This document shows, piece after piece, positions 30,219 to 39,900 of a stretch of DNA of 64,000 nucleotides (position 1 is the stretch's first letter; every line of letters starts with the position of its first letter). Location of the stretch: positions 1,811,501-1,875,500 of the forward strand of contig NZ_CP054476.1 of the NCBI RefSeq assembly GCF_013341275.1, read 5' to 3'. The position numbers and the translations under genes are program-made. The stretch is from Methyloligella sp. GL2. Lineage in GTDB: Bacteria; Pseudomonadota; Alphaproteobacteria; Rhizobiales; Methyloligellaceae. Under the pieces are notes generated by a model, which was not told the DNA's origin, searched no databases, and saw only the letters and a list, made by a program, of their open reading frames with translations.

Positions 30219-31490
30219 TTAAACGGCGGAGGCGCGCGATGCAAACCTCTTGATTGCGCTTTGAGCGCTTGCCCGCGCCGCCCGGTCGATTGCTGTGACG
30301 TCTTCGAGGCGCATGGCCGGCGTCCCGCCGCCGCTGCCCTGCTCGGTCAAGGCCGATTCGACCACCTCGGCAATCGCCAGAAAGCCGATTTCGCCGGCGA
30401 GAAAGGCTTCGCCTGCCACCTCATTGGCGGCATTGAGCACGGTGCCGGCATTGCCGCCCGCGGCCAGCGCTTCGCGGGCCAGACGCAGGGCCGGAAACCG
30501 GGCTTCGTCGGGCGATTCGAAACTCAGCGTGCCGAGCTTGGCCAGATCCAGCGGCGCCATGGGAACCGGCATGCGCTCCGGCCAGGCCAGGCTATAGGCG
30601 ATGGGGGTGCGCATATCCGGCGGGCTCATCTGGGCCAGCACCGCGCCGTCGCGGTAATAGACCAGGCAATGCACCACCGATTGCGGGTGAATCAGGGCGT
30701 CGATGCGATTGGGTGCGAGGCCGAACAGATGGTGGGCCTCGAGCATCTCCAGCGCCTTGTTCATCAGCGTCGCCGAATCGAGGCTGACTTTCCGCCCCAT
30801 GGACCAGGTCGGATGCTTGATCGCCCGCTCCGGCGTGACCTTGGCCATCTCATCGCGGCTCAAATCGCGGAACGGGCCGCCGGAAGCGGTCAGGCAAAGC
30901 CGCTCGATGCCCTTTTCCTCGGCCAGATTGAAGCTGCGTCCTGGTGCCGGCGTCTCGGCGGTCATCAGCTGGGCGGCGGCGGCATGCTCCGAATCGACGG
31001 GAATCAGCGTTGCGCCGTGACGGGCCACCTCGGCCATGAACAGGCTGCCGGCCGAGACCAGGCATTCCTTGTTGGCCACGGCGACGGCGTTACCTTGCGC
31101 CACGGCGGCCAACGTCGGCTCCAGCCCGGCGACGCCGACGATGGCGGCCATGGTCCAGTCGGCGGGGCGGCCGGCCGCCTCGATCACGGCCGCGCGCCCG
31201 GCGGCAGCCTCGATGCCGGTGCCGGCAAGACGGTCCTTCAGCTCCGCATAGCGGGTTTCGTCGGCGATCACCGCCAGCTCAGCCTTATGCAGAATGGCCA
31301 GCTCGGCAAGCCGCGCCACCTTGCTGCCGGCGGTCAGCGCGACGACCCGATAGGCTTCCGGATCGCGGCCGACCAGGTCCAGCGTATTCTCGCCGATGGA
31401 GCCGGTCGCGCCCAGAACCGTGACGCTCTTCGGCGCGGCGGGCGCGGAAGATACCGGAATCGGCTCAATGTGTTGGCGCAGGACGCTCAT
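30219..31490 (-). CDS. dxr: 1-deoxy-D-xylulose-5-phosphate reductoisomerase
   Basis: Dxr makes 2-C-methyl-D-erythritol 4-phosphate, the committed step of the MEP isoprenoid pathway, which feeds UppS nearby. The 423-residue protein has the NADPH motif LGATGSIG (residues 26-33), ANKECLVSAG, the metal ligands Asp166 and Glu168 in PVDSEH, TASGGPFRD, and the HPTWSMGRKVSLDSATLMNK segment with later Glu. In most DXRs VDSEH continues NAIFQ; here it continues AAAAQ (170-174), an unusual change beside the active site. The remaining catalytic residues are intact, so an active enzyme is likely. It is spaced 24-26 bp from its neighbours in the cluster. Confidence 0.95.
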   Translation of the reverse strand: MSVLRQHIEPIPVSSAPAAPKSVTVLGATGSIGENTLDLVGRDPEAYRVVALTAGSKVARLAELAILHKAELAVIADETRYAELKDRLAGTGIEAAAGRAAVIEAAGRPADWTMAAIVGVAGLEPTLAAVAQGNAVAVANKECLVSAGSLFMAEVARHGATLIPVDSEHAAAAQLMTAETPAPGRSFNLAEEKGIERLCLTASGGPFRDLSRDEMAKVTPERAIKHPTWSMGRKVSLDSATLMNKALEMLEAHHLFGLAPNRIDALIHPQSVVHCLVYYRDGAVLAQMSPPDMRTPIAYSLAWPERMPVPMAPLDLAKLGTLSFESPDEARFPALRLAREALAAGGNAGTVLNAANEVAGEAFLAGEIGFLAIAEVVESALTEQGSGGGTPAMRLEDVTAIDRAARASAQSAIKRFASRASAV

Positions 31491-31514
31491 ATCAAATCTC
31501 GAATTCGGGTGAGG

Positions 31515-32399
31515 CTACCATAGCAGAAGCCCCTGCCCCGGATGAGGGATGTTTCGCAATGCGATCAGCGCCGCAACGATGCCGGCGAGCATCAGACCGT
31601 CGATCCGGTCGAGCAGCCCGCCATGGCCGGGAATAAGCTTGCCGGTGTCTTTGGCACCAAAAAGGCGCTTCACGCCGCTTTCGGTGAGATCGCCGAGCTG
31701 ACAGGCGAGCGCCAGCACCATGGCGATCAGGGCAAGGCACACCCATGAGGTGTCAAGACCGAGCGCGAAAGCGATGCCGACAAGGGCCGGCAGACTGACG
31801 CCGCAGAGAAACCCGGCCCAGGTCTTGTTGGGCGAGATCTTTGGGGCGAGCTTCGGTCCGCCGATCAGCTTGCCGCCGGCATAGGCGCATGTGTCGGCGG
31901 TCCAGGCAATGGCGAACAAGAAGAGCAAGGATGTGATGCCGTAGGCTTCGCCGGTGCGCAGCCAGATGAAGGCCGCGGCGGCGGCGCTGAAATAGACCAG
32001 CCAGCCGGTGGACCATATGAGGGCCGGCTTGCCGCGGCCGATAATCAGGGTGACGCCGAGGGCGACGGCGAGCACGAGCGCCGCTTCCGCCGGGCGGTCC
32101 ACCGCCATGAACACCACCACGGCGAGAATGGTGGCGGCATGAATGACGGCGAGGCGGTCGGCCCCCTCGCCCCGCACCAGGCGCGACCACTCCCAATTGA
32201 CGATGAGAGAGCCGGCGATGATCAGCAGCGCGAAGGCCCAGACGCCGACAAGCACCGCGGCGATGGCGCCGGCGGCCATGACCACGGCGGAAAAGGCCCG
32301 GGTTGCGAGTTCCCTAGAGCTTTTATTCTCGGTGGGCAGGTTCGCCTTGGCGAGATCTGGCTTGGCCGGGTCTGACTTGGCGCCGTTCGGGTCGCTCAC
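31515..32399 (-). CDS. cdsA: Phosphatidate cytidylyltransferase
   Basis: CdsA makes CDP-diacylglycerol from phosphatidate and CTP, the branch point for phospholipids. The 294-residue membrane protein has about seven or eight helices after a hydrophilic N-terminus of about 30 residues with a repeated DPAKPDLAKA-like sequence. The CDS signature is present near the C-terminus: VKRLFGAKDTGKLIPGHGG followed by LLDRIDGLM. The start codon is GTG, within a GTGA overlap with the uppS stop, which indicates translational coupling. Confidence 0.95.
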   Translation of the reverse strand: MSDPNGAKSDPAKPDLAKANLPTENKSSRELATRAFSAVVMAAGAIAAVLVGVWAFALLIIAGSLIVNWEWSRLVRGEGADRLAVIHAATILAVVVFMAVDRPAEAALVLAVALGVTLIIGRGKPALIWSTGWLVYFSAAAAAFIWLRTGEAYGITSLLFLFAIAWTADTCAYAGGKLIGGPKLAPKISPNKTWAGFLCGVSLPALVGIAFALGLDTSWVCLALIAMVLALACQLGDLTESGVKRLFGAKDTGKLIPGHGGLLDRIDGLMLAGIVAALIALRNIPHPGQGLLLW

Positions 32400-33154
32400 G
32401 CGGTGGATCTCGCCGAAACGCCGCCGAAACGCCGGTTTCGCTGCTGGTATTCGGCGAGTGCGCCCTCAAACAGCTCCCTGGAGAAATCGGGCCAATAGGC
32501 GTCGACGAAGACGAATTCGCTATAGGCGAGCTGCCAGAGCAGGAAATTGCTGAGGCGCTGCTCGCCGCTGGTGCGGATCAGGAGGTCCGGATCGGGCAGA
32601 CCGGCCGTGTCGAGATATCCGGCAAACGCGTCTTGCGTGACGGCGTCCGGCTCGATCCTGCCGGCGGCGGCGTCTTCGGCCAGACGCTGGGCGGCGCGGG
32701 CAATCTCGTCACGCGCGCCGTAATTGAGCGCGATGGTCAAGGTCAGCGCGGTGTTGTTCTGGGTCAGGGCGACGGCATCGTCGATCATATGCAGCACGTC
32801 GGGATCGAGCCCCTCGCGCGCGCCGATCATCTTCAGCTTGATGCCATGCTTGTGCAGATCGGCCAGATCGCGGCGGATGAACATGCGCAACAGGCCGAAC
32901 AGATCGCGGATCTCGCTTGGCGGCCGCGACCAGTTCTCCGAGGAGAAGCTGAACAGGGTGAGATGGGTCAGTCCGAGCTCGAGAGCGGCCTGCACGGTCT
33001 TGCGCACCGTGTCGACACCGCGGCGGTGCCCTTCGGTGCGCGGCAAACCGCGCTCGGCGGCCCAGCGGCCGTTGCCGTCCATGATGATTGCAACATGGAA
33101 CGGTACGGCTCCGTCTCCGTCGGCGAGCGAGGGCTTATCCATCGCAAGGGTCAC
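32396..33154 (-). CDS. uppS: Polyprenyl (undecaprenyl) diphosphate synthase
   Basis: UppS extends farnesyl diphosphate to undecaprenyl diphosphate, the lipid carrier for cell-wall and LPS sugars. The 252-residue cis-prenyltransferase has HVAIIMDGNGRWA with catalytic Asp26, GHRRGVDTVR, FSFSSENWSRP, and the C-terminal LIRTSGEQRLSNFLLWQLAY motif. I choose the GTG at 33154 because GAGGAG precedes it by six bases; an internal ATG four codons later has no such signal. It overlaps cdsA by four bases. Confidence 0.96.
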   Translation of the reverse strand: MTLAMDKPSLADGDGAVPFHVAIIMDGNGRWAAERGLPRTEGHRRGVDTVRKTVQAALELGLTHLTLFSFSSENWSRPPSEIRDLFGLLRMFIRRDLADLHKHGIKLKMIGAREGLDPDVLHMIDDAVALTQNNTALTLTIALNYGARDEIARAAQRLAEDAAAGRIEPDAVTQDAFAGYLDTAGLPDPDLLIRTSGEQRLSNFLLWQLAYSEFVFVDAYWPDFSRELFEGALAEYQQRNRRFGGVSARSTA

Positions 33155-33206
33155 GTCGTGCTCCTCGTTGCAGTTCGATCAGCGGCCCGGACAGGCCGCA
33201 GGCAGT

Positions 33207-33764
33207 CTAGACCTGCATGATTTCGGCTTCCTTGGAGGCCAAGGATTCGTCGATCTCTTTGATGACCGTATCGGTCAAATCCTGCACCTTGGTTGAGAAA
33301 CCGTGGTGCTCGTCTTTGCCCATTTCGCCATCTTTTTCCATGCGCTTCAAATGTTCCATGCCATCGCGGCGCACATTGCGCACAGCAACGCGGGCTTGTT
33401 CGGCATATTTATGGGCGACCTTGGCCAGGTCCTGGCGGCGCTCCTCGTTCAGCTCCGGGATCGGAAGCCGCAGAAGCTCGCCTTCTATCACTGGATTGAG
33501 GCCGAGATCGGATTCGCGGATCGCCTTCTCCACCGCCGAGACCAGGGTTTTGTCCCAGACCTGGATGGTGAGCATGCGCGGCTCCGGCACGTTCACCGAG
33601 CCGACCTGGCTCAGCGGCATGGAGCTGCCATAGGCGTTGACGGTGATCGGGTCGAGCATGCTGGCGCTGGCGCGGCCGGTGCGTAGCCCGGCGAATTCGT
33701 GCTTCAGCACGCTCAGCGCGCCGCGCATCCGCTTCTCGATGTCATTTAGGTCGAAATCGGCCAT
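33207..33764 (-). CDS. frr: Ribosome recycling factor
   Basis: Frr, with EF-G, splits post-termination ribosomes. The 185-residue protein has the usual length and the three-helix-bundle features: [21 protein letters not shown] near the N-terminus (written here as overlapping pieces [14 protein letters not shown] and ASMLDPI), [25 protein letters not shown] and the [13 protein letters not shown] helix. The ATG at 33764 is preceded by a purine-rich GGGGAG stretch; a GTG directly before it could also be used. Confidence 0.96.
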   Translation of the reverse strand: MADFDLNDIEKRMRGALSVLKHEFAGLRTGRASASMLDPITVNAYGSSMPLSQVGSVNVPEPRMLTIQVWDKTLVSAVEKAIRESDLGLNPVIEGELLRLPIPELNEERRQDLAKVAHKYAEQARVAVRNVRRDGMEHLKRMEKDGEMGKDEHHGFSTKVQDLTDTVIKEIDESLASKEAEIMQV

Positions 33765-33900
33765 CACACGCTCTCCCCGCGCTTCTCATCCCGGTGCGGC
33801 CGGAGACCGGATGCGCACCTTTTATATCGTTCAACCGTCTTATCCCGGCCGCGATGGCTTGCGGAATCCGCAAAAGCCGCCCGGCCGGGTGCCGGAACCG

Positions 33901-34638
33901 TTACCGGCCCTCGCCGCCAATGGTGGTGAAGGCCCCCTTATCCTGCAAAACGGCGGCGATCCCGCCTTTCTGCTTCAAGGAAAAAACAACTATCGGAATC
34001 TCGTTGTCCCGGGCAAGGGCGATTGCAGCCCCGTCCATGATGCGCAGGTCCTTCTCCAGCACCTCATGGAAGCTCAAGGCGTCGAAGCGGGTGGCATCGG
34101 GCACTTTCTTCGGGTCGGCACTATAGACGCCGTCGACCTGGGTTGCCTTCAAAAGCGCATTGCAGTTCATCTCCGCTGCGCGCAAGGCGGCCGCCGTATC
34201 GGTGGTGAAAAACGGATTGCCGGTGCCGCCGGCAAGAATGACGATGCGGCCCTTCTCGAGATGCTGCAAGGCGACGGGGCGGATGAACGGTTCGCAGACC
34301 GTCGGCATCGGGATCGCCGACATCACCCTTGCGGCGTGGCCGCGGGCCTCGATGGCGCTGCCGAGCGCCAGCCCGTTCAGCACCGTCGCCAGCATGCCCA
34401 TATAGTCGCCGCTGACCCGGTCCATGCCCTGGGCCGCCCCGGCGAGGCCGCGATAGATATTGCCGCCGCCGACGACGAGACAGATCTCGGCGCCGAGATC
34501 GACGGCCTCGGCAACGTCGGTGGCGATGCGGTCCAAGGTGGCGACGTCGATACCGCCCTGGCGGTCGCCCATCAGGGCTTCACCGGAAAGTTTGAGAAGG
34601 ACGCGCCGGTAGTTCAGAGCTGCCTGTTTTGCGGCCAT
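33901..34638 (-). CDS. pyrH: Uridylate kinase
   Basis: PyrH phosphorylates UMP to UDP and belongs to the amino acid kinase fold, not the eukaryotic UMP kinase family. The 245-residue protein has [12 protein letters not shown] (residues 13-24), [11 protein letters not shown], the [16 protein letters not shown] segment, [16 protein letters not shown] (ATP site) and [20 protein letters not shown] feeds both CTP synthesis by PyrG and nucleotide sugars for LPS. It lies between tsf and frr in the conserved rpsB-tsf-pyrH-frr order. Confidence 0.97.
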   Translation of the reverse strand: MAAKQAALNYRRVLLKLSGEALMGDRQGGIDVATLDRIATDVAEAVDLGAEICLVVGGGNIYRGLAGAAQGMDRVSGDYMGMLATVLNGLALGSAIEARGHAARVMSAIPMPTVCEPFIRPVALQHLEKGRIVILAGGTGNPFFTTDTAAALRAAEMNCNALLKATQVDGVYSADPKKVPDATRFDALSFHEVLEKDLRIMDGAAIALARDNEIPIVVFSLKQKGGIAAVLQDKGAFTTIGGEGR

Positions 34639-34689
34639 AAGGTTCCGACTCCAGCGATGCGCGCCGGCGGCTTAGCGCCAGCGGTGATC

Positions 34690-34708
34690 CTCCCGCGAAA
34701 TGCGGGAG
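34690..34708 (-). other. Stem-loop in tsf-pyrH spacer
   Basis: CTCCCGC and GCGGGAG are perfect 7-bp arms with a 5-base loop, in the 122-bp spacer between tsf and pyrH. No T-run follows on the transcribed strand. It may partly terminate or protect the tsf transcript. Confidence 0.4.
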
Positions 34709-34760
34709 AATCGGCCAATACACCGCATGTTTCTAAAAGCCGGAGACGGCGGCTGCAACT

Positions 34761-35657
34761 TCACTCCTCGCCGTCGCCCTGCTCGATCCCCTCGCCGAGG
34801 GCAAAGCGGTAGAAGCCGGTGACCTTGATCGGCGCGCCGACGGTCTTTTCTGCCTCGGTGACGGCCTTGCCGACGGACAGGTCGGTGTCCATGACGAAGG
34901 CCTGGGACAGAAGCACGACCTCTTCGTAGAACTTGCGCAGGCGCCCTTCGACCATCTTCTCGATGACGTTGTCCGGCTTGCCGGATTCCTTGGCCTGCTC
35001 GACCAGCACGGCGCGCTCGCGCTCGACCAGCGCCGGATCGAGATCTGCGGTCTCGACGGCCTGCGGATTGGCGGCGGCGATATGCATAGCGATCTGGCGG
35101 CCGAGATTGGCAAGGGCGTCCTTGTCGCCGGTGGATTCCAGGGCAACGATGACACCGATCTTGCCGAGCCCGTCGCTCATGGCATTGTGGATGTAGTTGG
35201 CCACGGTGCCGTTATCGACCGAAAGATAGGCGGTACGGCGGAGCTGCATGTTCTCGCCGATGGAGCCGACCATCTCTTTCAGGGTCTCGGCGACGGAGCT
35301 GGAACCGCCCGGATAGGCAGCCTTTTCCAGCGCGTCCAGATCACCCTTCGCGCCGAGCGCGGCTTCGGCGATCTTGGAGACCAGCTCCTTGAAGGTGTCG
35401 TTGCGGGCGACGAAGTCGGTCTCGGAATTGACCTCGACCAGAGCGGCCTCGCCATCCTTGGCGGAAAGGCCCACGAGCCCGTCCGCAGCCACGCGGCCAG
35501 CCTTCTTGGCGGCCTGGGCCAGCCCCTTGGTGCGGAGCCAATCGGTTGCCGCCTCGATGTCGCCGCCGGCCTCGTTGAGGGCCGCCTTGCAGTCCATCAT
35601 GCCTGCACCGGTCTTTTCGCGCAGGTCCTTCACCATGCTCGCGGTAATCGTCGCCAT
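34761..35657 (-). CDS. tsf: Elongation factor Ts
   Basis: EF-Ts is the guanine-nucleotide exchange factor for EF-Tu. The 298-residue protein has the N-terminal UBA-like module ([20 protein letters not shown], residues about 13-32), the EF-Tu contact motif [10 protein letters not shown], and the core subdomains with MHIAAANPQ. Its length is typical of alphaproteobacteria. It follows rpsB by 67 bp on the same strand. Confidence 0.97.
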   Translation of the reverse strand: MATITASMVKDLREKTGAGMMDCKAALNEAGGDIEAATDWLRTKGLAQAAKKAGRVAADGLVGLSAKDGEAALVEVNSETDFVARNDTFKELVSKIAEAALGAKGDLDALEKAAYPGGSSSVAETLKEMVGSIGENMQLRRTAYLSVDNGTVANYIHNAMSDGLGKIGVIVALESTGDKDALANLGRQIAMHIAAANPQAVETADLDPALVERERAVLVEQAKESGKPDNVIEKMVEGRLRKFYEEVVLLSQAFVMDTDLSVGKAVTEAEKTVGAPIKVTGFYRFALGEGIEQGDGEE

Positions 35658-35681
35658 TCCTTAGCCTCTAAATAGATGTTG

Positions 35682-35710
35682 GCGGCCCCGGGCGCGTTGC
35701 TCGGGGCCGC
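35682..35710 (-). other. Strong stem-loop in rpsB-tsf spacer
   Basis: GCGGCCCCG and CGGGGCCGC form perfect 9-bp arms around an 11-base loop, filling much of the 67-bp spacer. No T-run follows. A hairpin at this place could lower tsf expression relative to rpsB or mark an RNA-processing site. Confidence 0.45.
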
Positions 35711-35724
35711 GAATGGGAGCCGAG

Positions 35725-36687
35725 TTACTCGGCCTTTTCGGTTTCGCTGCCTTCGGCGTCGCCGGACTCGTCCTTGGCGGCCGCCTTGGTCTTGGCAGGA
35801 GATTTCTTGGTGGCCGGCTTCTTGGCGGATTTGGCAGCCGTCTTGGCCGGCGCCTTCTCCTCAGCCTCGGCCGGAGCGGCTTCGGCGGGGACTTCCGCTT
35901 CGGCGGTCACCGTTTCCTCGACCACGACTTCCTCGGTCTCGAGGGCCGGCTCGGCGATGGGCTCTTCGGATTCGCCGATATCGACGCCGATCGAGCCCTG
36001 AGCACGCTCGATACCGTCAAGCGCGGCACGGGCCACCAGATCGCAATACAGCGTGATGGCGCGGCCGGCATCGTCGTTGCCCGGGATCGGATAGGTGATG
36101 CCGTCGGGATCGCAATTGGAATCGACGATCGCCACCACCGGCATGTTCAGCTTGCGGGCTTCCGCAATGGCGATGCTTTCCTTGTTGGTGTCGATCACGA
36201 ACATCATGTCCGGCGGAGCACCCATATCCTTGATGCCGCCCAGCGCCCGCTCAAGCTTGTCGCGCTCGCGGGTGAGCTGCAGCAGCTCCTTCTTGGTCAG
36301 GCCGTGCGTGTCGCCGCCAAGCAGTTCCTCGAGCGATTTCAGACGCTTGATGGAGTGCGAGATGGTGCGCCAGTTGGTCAGCGTGCCACCGAGCCAGCGG
36401 TGATTGATGTAGTACTGGGCGCAGGAGCGGGCGGCTTCGGCGATGGCCTCGGAAGCCTGGCGCTTGGTGCCCACGAAGAGCACGCGGCCGCCGCTGGCCA
36501 CCACATCGGAGATCTGAACGAGCGCCTGATGCAGCAGCGGGACCGTCTGGGTGAGGTCCATAATGTGGATGTTGTTGCGGTCCCCGTAGATATAGGGGGC
36601 CATTTTCGGGTTCCAGCGATGCGTCTGGTGGCCGAAATGCACGCCAGCTTCCAAAAGCTGACGCATGGTAACGTCGGGCAGTGCCAT
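35725..36687 (-). CDS. rpsB: 30S ribosomal protein S2 with long C-terminal extension
   Basis: The first ~245 residues are a normal S2: [57 protein letters not shown] and the [13 protein letters not shown] segment. E. coli S2 is 241 residues; this protein has 320, because a tail of about 70 residues rich in Ala, Glu and Lys with [16 protein letters not shown] and acidic blocks is added. Such tails are known in several alphaproteobacterial S2 proteins. AAGGAG lies ten bases before the ATG, and a well-placed promoter is at 36839-36867. Confidence 0.97.
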   Translation of the reverse strand: MALPDVTMRQLLEAGVHFGHQTHRWNPKMAPYIYGDRNNIHIMDLTQTVPLLHQALVQISDVVASGGRVLFVGTKRQASEAIAEAARSCAQYYINHRWLGGTLTNWRTISHSIKRLKSLEELLGGDTHGLTKKELLQLTRERDKLERALGGIKDMGAPPDMMFVIDTNKESIAIAEARKLNMPVVAIVDSNCDPDGITYPIPGNDDAGRAITLYCDLVARAALDGIERAQGSIGVDIGESEEPIAEPALETEEVVVEETVTAEAEVPAEAAPAEAEEKAPAKTAAKSAKKPATKKSPAKTKAAAKDESGDAEGSETEKAE

Positions 36688-36838
36688 GGGCCTGCGTCTC
36701 CTTTTTTCCGGTTCTTCCTCCGCGGGGCTTGTGAAACCGGCTAAATCCGAGCGTTTCGGAGCTATCCGGCCACCGGAGCGAGAGCTGGCCCGTTGTCGTG
36801 GACCCGCAACGCATCTCCCCGCGTGTGAGATGAAGCGG

Positions 36839-36867
36839 GTTATAGGCAGCGATTATTTCGTTGGCAA
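36839..36867 (-). promoter_or_regulatory. Sigma-70 promoter for rpsB-tsf
   Basis: On the minus strand TTGCCA (36867-36862) and TATAAC (36844-36839) are separated by exactly 17 bp, close to consensus. The expected start point is about 145 bases upstream of the rpsB ATG, leaving room for a structured autoregulatory leader of the kind known for rpsB. Confidence 0.65.
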
Positions 36868-36910
36868 GACATGCAGGGCAGAAAAGACAAGACATGCGGG
36901 GCAGAAAACC
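36865..36910. repeat. 23-bp tandem duplication upstream of rpsB promoter
   Basis: Two adjacent 23-bp units (36865-36887 and 36888-36910) match at 20 of 23 positions; both begin CAAGACATGC and contain GGGCAGAAAA. The array touches the -35 element of the rpsB promoter on one side and the dnaE terminator on the other. Confidence 0.75.
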
Positions 36911-36927
36911 GTGCCCCTCGGGGCCGG
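36903..36927 (-). terminator. Intrinsic terminator of dnaE
   Basis: On the minus strand, about 20 bases after the dnaE stop, a GC-rich stem with core GCCCC/GGGGC and outer CCG/CGG pairs is followed by TTTTCT. It would separate dnaE from the rpsB transcript. Confidence 0.55.
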
Positions 36928-36947
36928 CTTTCGGCGCAATCCGCCGC

Positions 36948-39900
36948 TCAGAGCGACTGGATCTGGCGCACCCCTTCGATCACCGACAGGGCGCCGCGCT
37001 GTTTCGGCGTGGCGCTGATGCCCTGCGGCAGGGTCAGTTCCACCTCGCGGTCCATATCGTCGAGGCGGACCAGGAGGCGAAGCGGCCCCCGGCCATTGCC
37101 GTTTCCGTTCTTGGCGAGAGTCTCGGCGATGGCCTTCATAGCGGCGTGGCTGTCCAGCACGAGACGCAAGCCGGTCGGCACACGGGCGGCGGCTTTCTCC
37201 AGCGAGGAGACGCCGAGGATGCGGGCCTTGACGGTGTCGCCGTCCATCTCCGCCTCCAGATCGAACAGCACCACATTGCCGGTCTCCAGCATCGGGCGGG
37301 CTTCGTTCAGCGCTTCGGAGAAGATCACCGCTTCGAACTGGCCGGTGCGGTCTGAGGCGCCGACGAAGGCGAAGGCATTGCCGGCGCGGCTCTTGCGCTC
37401 GCGTTTGGAGACCACGGAGCCCGCCACCTTGCCGACCACCTTCTGGGATTTGGCCTTGGCGGCAAGAGAGGACCAGCTCTCTGCGCCGATGGCATCGAGA
37501 ATTTCCTGATAGTCGTCGAGAGGATGGCCGGTGAGGAACACGCCGACGGCGTCGAACTCCCGTGCCAGCCGGTCGGTGGGAAGCCAGGGCGTTACTTTGC
37601 GCAACGGCACGGGCGGCGGCGGGCTGTTATCGCCGCCGAAGAGATTGTTCTGGCCGTCATTGGCATCCTGCTGGCTTTGATTGCCGATGGCGAGGATGCG
37701 GTCGATATTTTCGAACGCTAGCGCCCGGTCGATATCCAGGCAGTCCAGAGCGCCTGCGGCGCACAGCATCTCCAGTGCGCGCTTATTGACGTGGCGCGGA
37801 TTGATGCGGCGGGCGAAGTCGGAAATGTCCTTGAACGGCCCCTTCGCCTGCCGTTCGGCCGCAATATGCTCCACCGCCGATTTGCCGACATTGCGCAGCG
37901 CCGCCAGGGAATAGCGGATGGTGTCCTCTCCCGGTATGAACGGAACGTCGGAGTGGTTCACCGAAGGGGGCAGAATCTCGATGCCGAGGCGGTGGGCCTC
38001 CTGCACGAAGCCGGCCAGCTTCTCCGTGTTCCCCATATCCAGCGTCATCGAGGCGGCGAGGAACTCGACCGGGTAGTTCGCCTTCAGATAGGCGGTTTGA
38101 TAGGTCAGGAAGGCGTATGGCGCGGAGTGGGATTTGTTGAAGCCGTATTCGGCGAACTTGGCGCAGGCGTCGAAGATCTCCTGGGCGGTGATCTTCTGGA
38201 TGCCCCGCTCCTCGGCGCCCTTCATGAAGCGGCCGCGCTGCTTGTCCATCTCCGACTTGATCTTCTTACCCATGGCGCGGCGGAGGAGATCGGCCTCCGC
38301 CAGGGTGAAGCCGGCCATGTCGCGGGCGATCTGCTGCACCTGCTCCTGATAGGTGATGACGCCGTAAGTCGGGGCCAGGATCGGCTCCAGCTTGGGATGC
38401 AGATATTGGATGCTCTCCTGGCCGAGCTTGCGGGCGCAATAGACCGGGATATTGGCCATCGGACCCGGACGGTAGAGCGCGACCAGGGCGATCAGGTCTT
38501 CGAAGCGGTCCGGCACCATGTCGACCAGGGCGCGGCGCATGCCGAGACTTTCCACCTGGAACACGCCGACGGTCTCGCCATGGGCCAGCATCTCGAAGGT
38601 GTTCTTGTCGTCGAGGGGGACATGGAGCATGTCGATCTCCTCCCCCTTCTCGCGGATGAAGTTCACCGCCTGCTGGATGACGGTGAGGGTCTTCAGCCCG
38701 AGAAAGTCGAACTTCACCAGCCCGGCATTCTCCACCCATTTCATGTTGAACTGGGTGGCGGGAAGCTGGGCGCGCGGGTCGCGGTAGAGCGGCACCAGAT
38801 CGATCAGCGGCCGGTCGGCGATCACCACGCCCGCGGCATGGGTAGAGGCGTGGCGGTAGAGCCCTTCCAGGCGCTGGCCGATATCCAGCAGCTTGGCGAC
38901 GATCTCTTCGGAATCGCGGGCTTCCTGCAGCAGCGGCTCGCCTTCGATGGCCTCGGCCAGGGTCACCGGATTGGCCGGATTGTTGGGCACCAGCTTGCAG
39001 AGCTTGTCGACCTGGCCGTAGGGCATCTGCAGCACGCGGCCGACATCACGCAACACGGCGCGGGCCTGCAGCTTACCGAAGGTGATGATCTGAGCGACGC
39101 GGTCGGCACCGTAATGATCGCGCACATAGGCGATCACCTCGTCGCGCCGGTCCTGGCAGAAGTCGATATCGAAGTCCGGCATCGACACGCGGTCCGGATT
39201 GAGGAAGCGCTCGAAGATCAGGCCGAAGCGGATGGGATCGAGATCGGTGATGGTCAGCACCCAGGCGACCAGAGAGCCGGCGCCGGAGCCGCGGCCCGGA
39301 CCGACCGGAATGCCATGGGCCTTGGCCCATTGGATGAAGTCGGCAACGATCAGGAAGTAGCCCGGATATTTCATCCGGATGATGACGTCGAGCTCGAACT
39401 CCAGCCGCTCGGCATAGTCCTGCTCGGTATGGCCGGGGGCGAGGCCTTGCGCCTCCAGGCGTTTGGCCAGGCCGGCCTTGGAGCGCTCGCGCAAGGTCTG
39501 CGCCTCGGCCTCGGCCTGCGCTTCGGGGGATGCGGCATCGGCGACGAAGCTCGGCAGCATCGGCGCCTGCTTCACCGGGCGGTAGGCGCAGCGCTTGGCG
39601 ATCTCCACCGTATTGGCGATGGCCTCGGGCAGATCGGCGAATAACGCCGCCATTTGACTTTGCGTCTTGAAGTAATGCTCCGGGGTGACCCGCCGCCGTT
39701 CGTCGACGGCGATATAGCTTCCTTGCGCGATGCAGAGCAGCGCGTCATGGGCCTCGAAATCGTCTTGGCTGGCGAAATAGGATTCGTTGGTGGCGACGAT
39801 GGGAAGCTCCAGCCCATAGGCGAGCTTCAGGAGTTCCGGCTCGACCGCCCTTTCCTTCTGGGTGCCGTGGCGCTGGATCTCGACATAAAGCCGGTCGCCG

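Noticed and set aside
36688..36860. Possible tRNA or riboswitch in the rpsB leader
   Set aside because: No cloverleaf, T-loop sequence or known riboswitch core was found; the region is better explained as a ribosomal-protein leader with its own promoter.
37791..39644. 617-codon plus-strand frame antisense to dnaE
   Set aside because: Shadow of dnaE; no recognised motifs and implausible composition.
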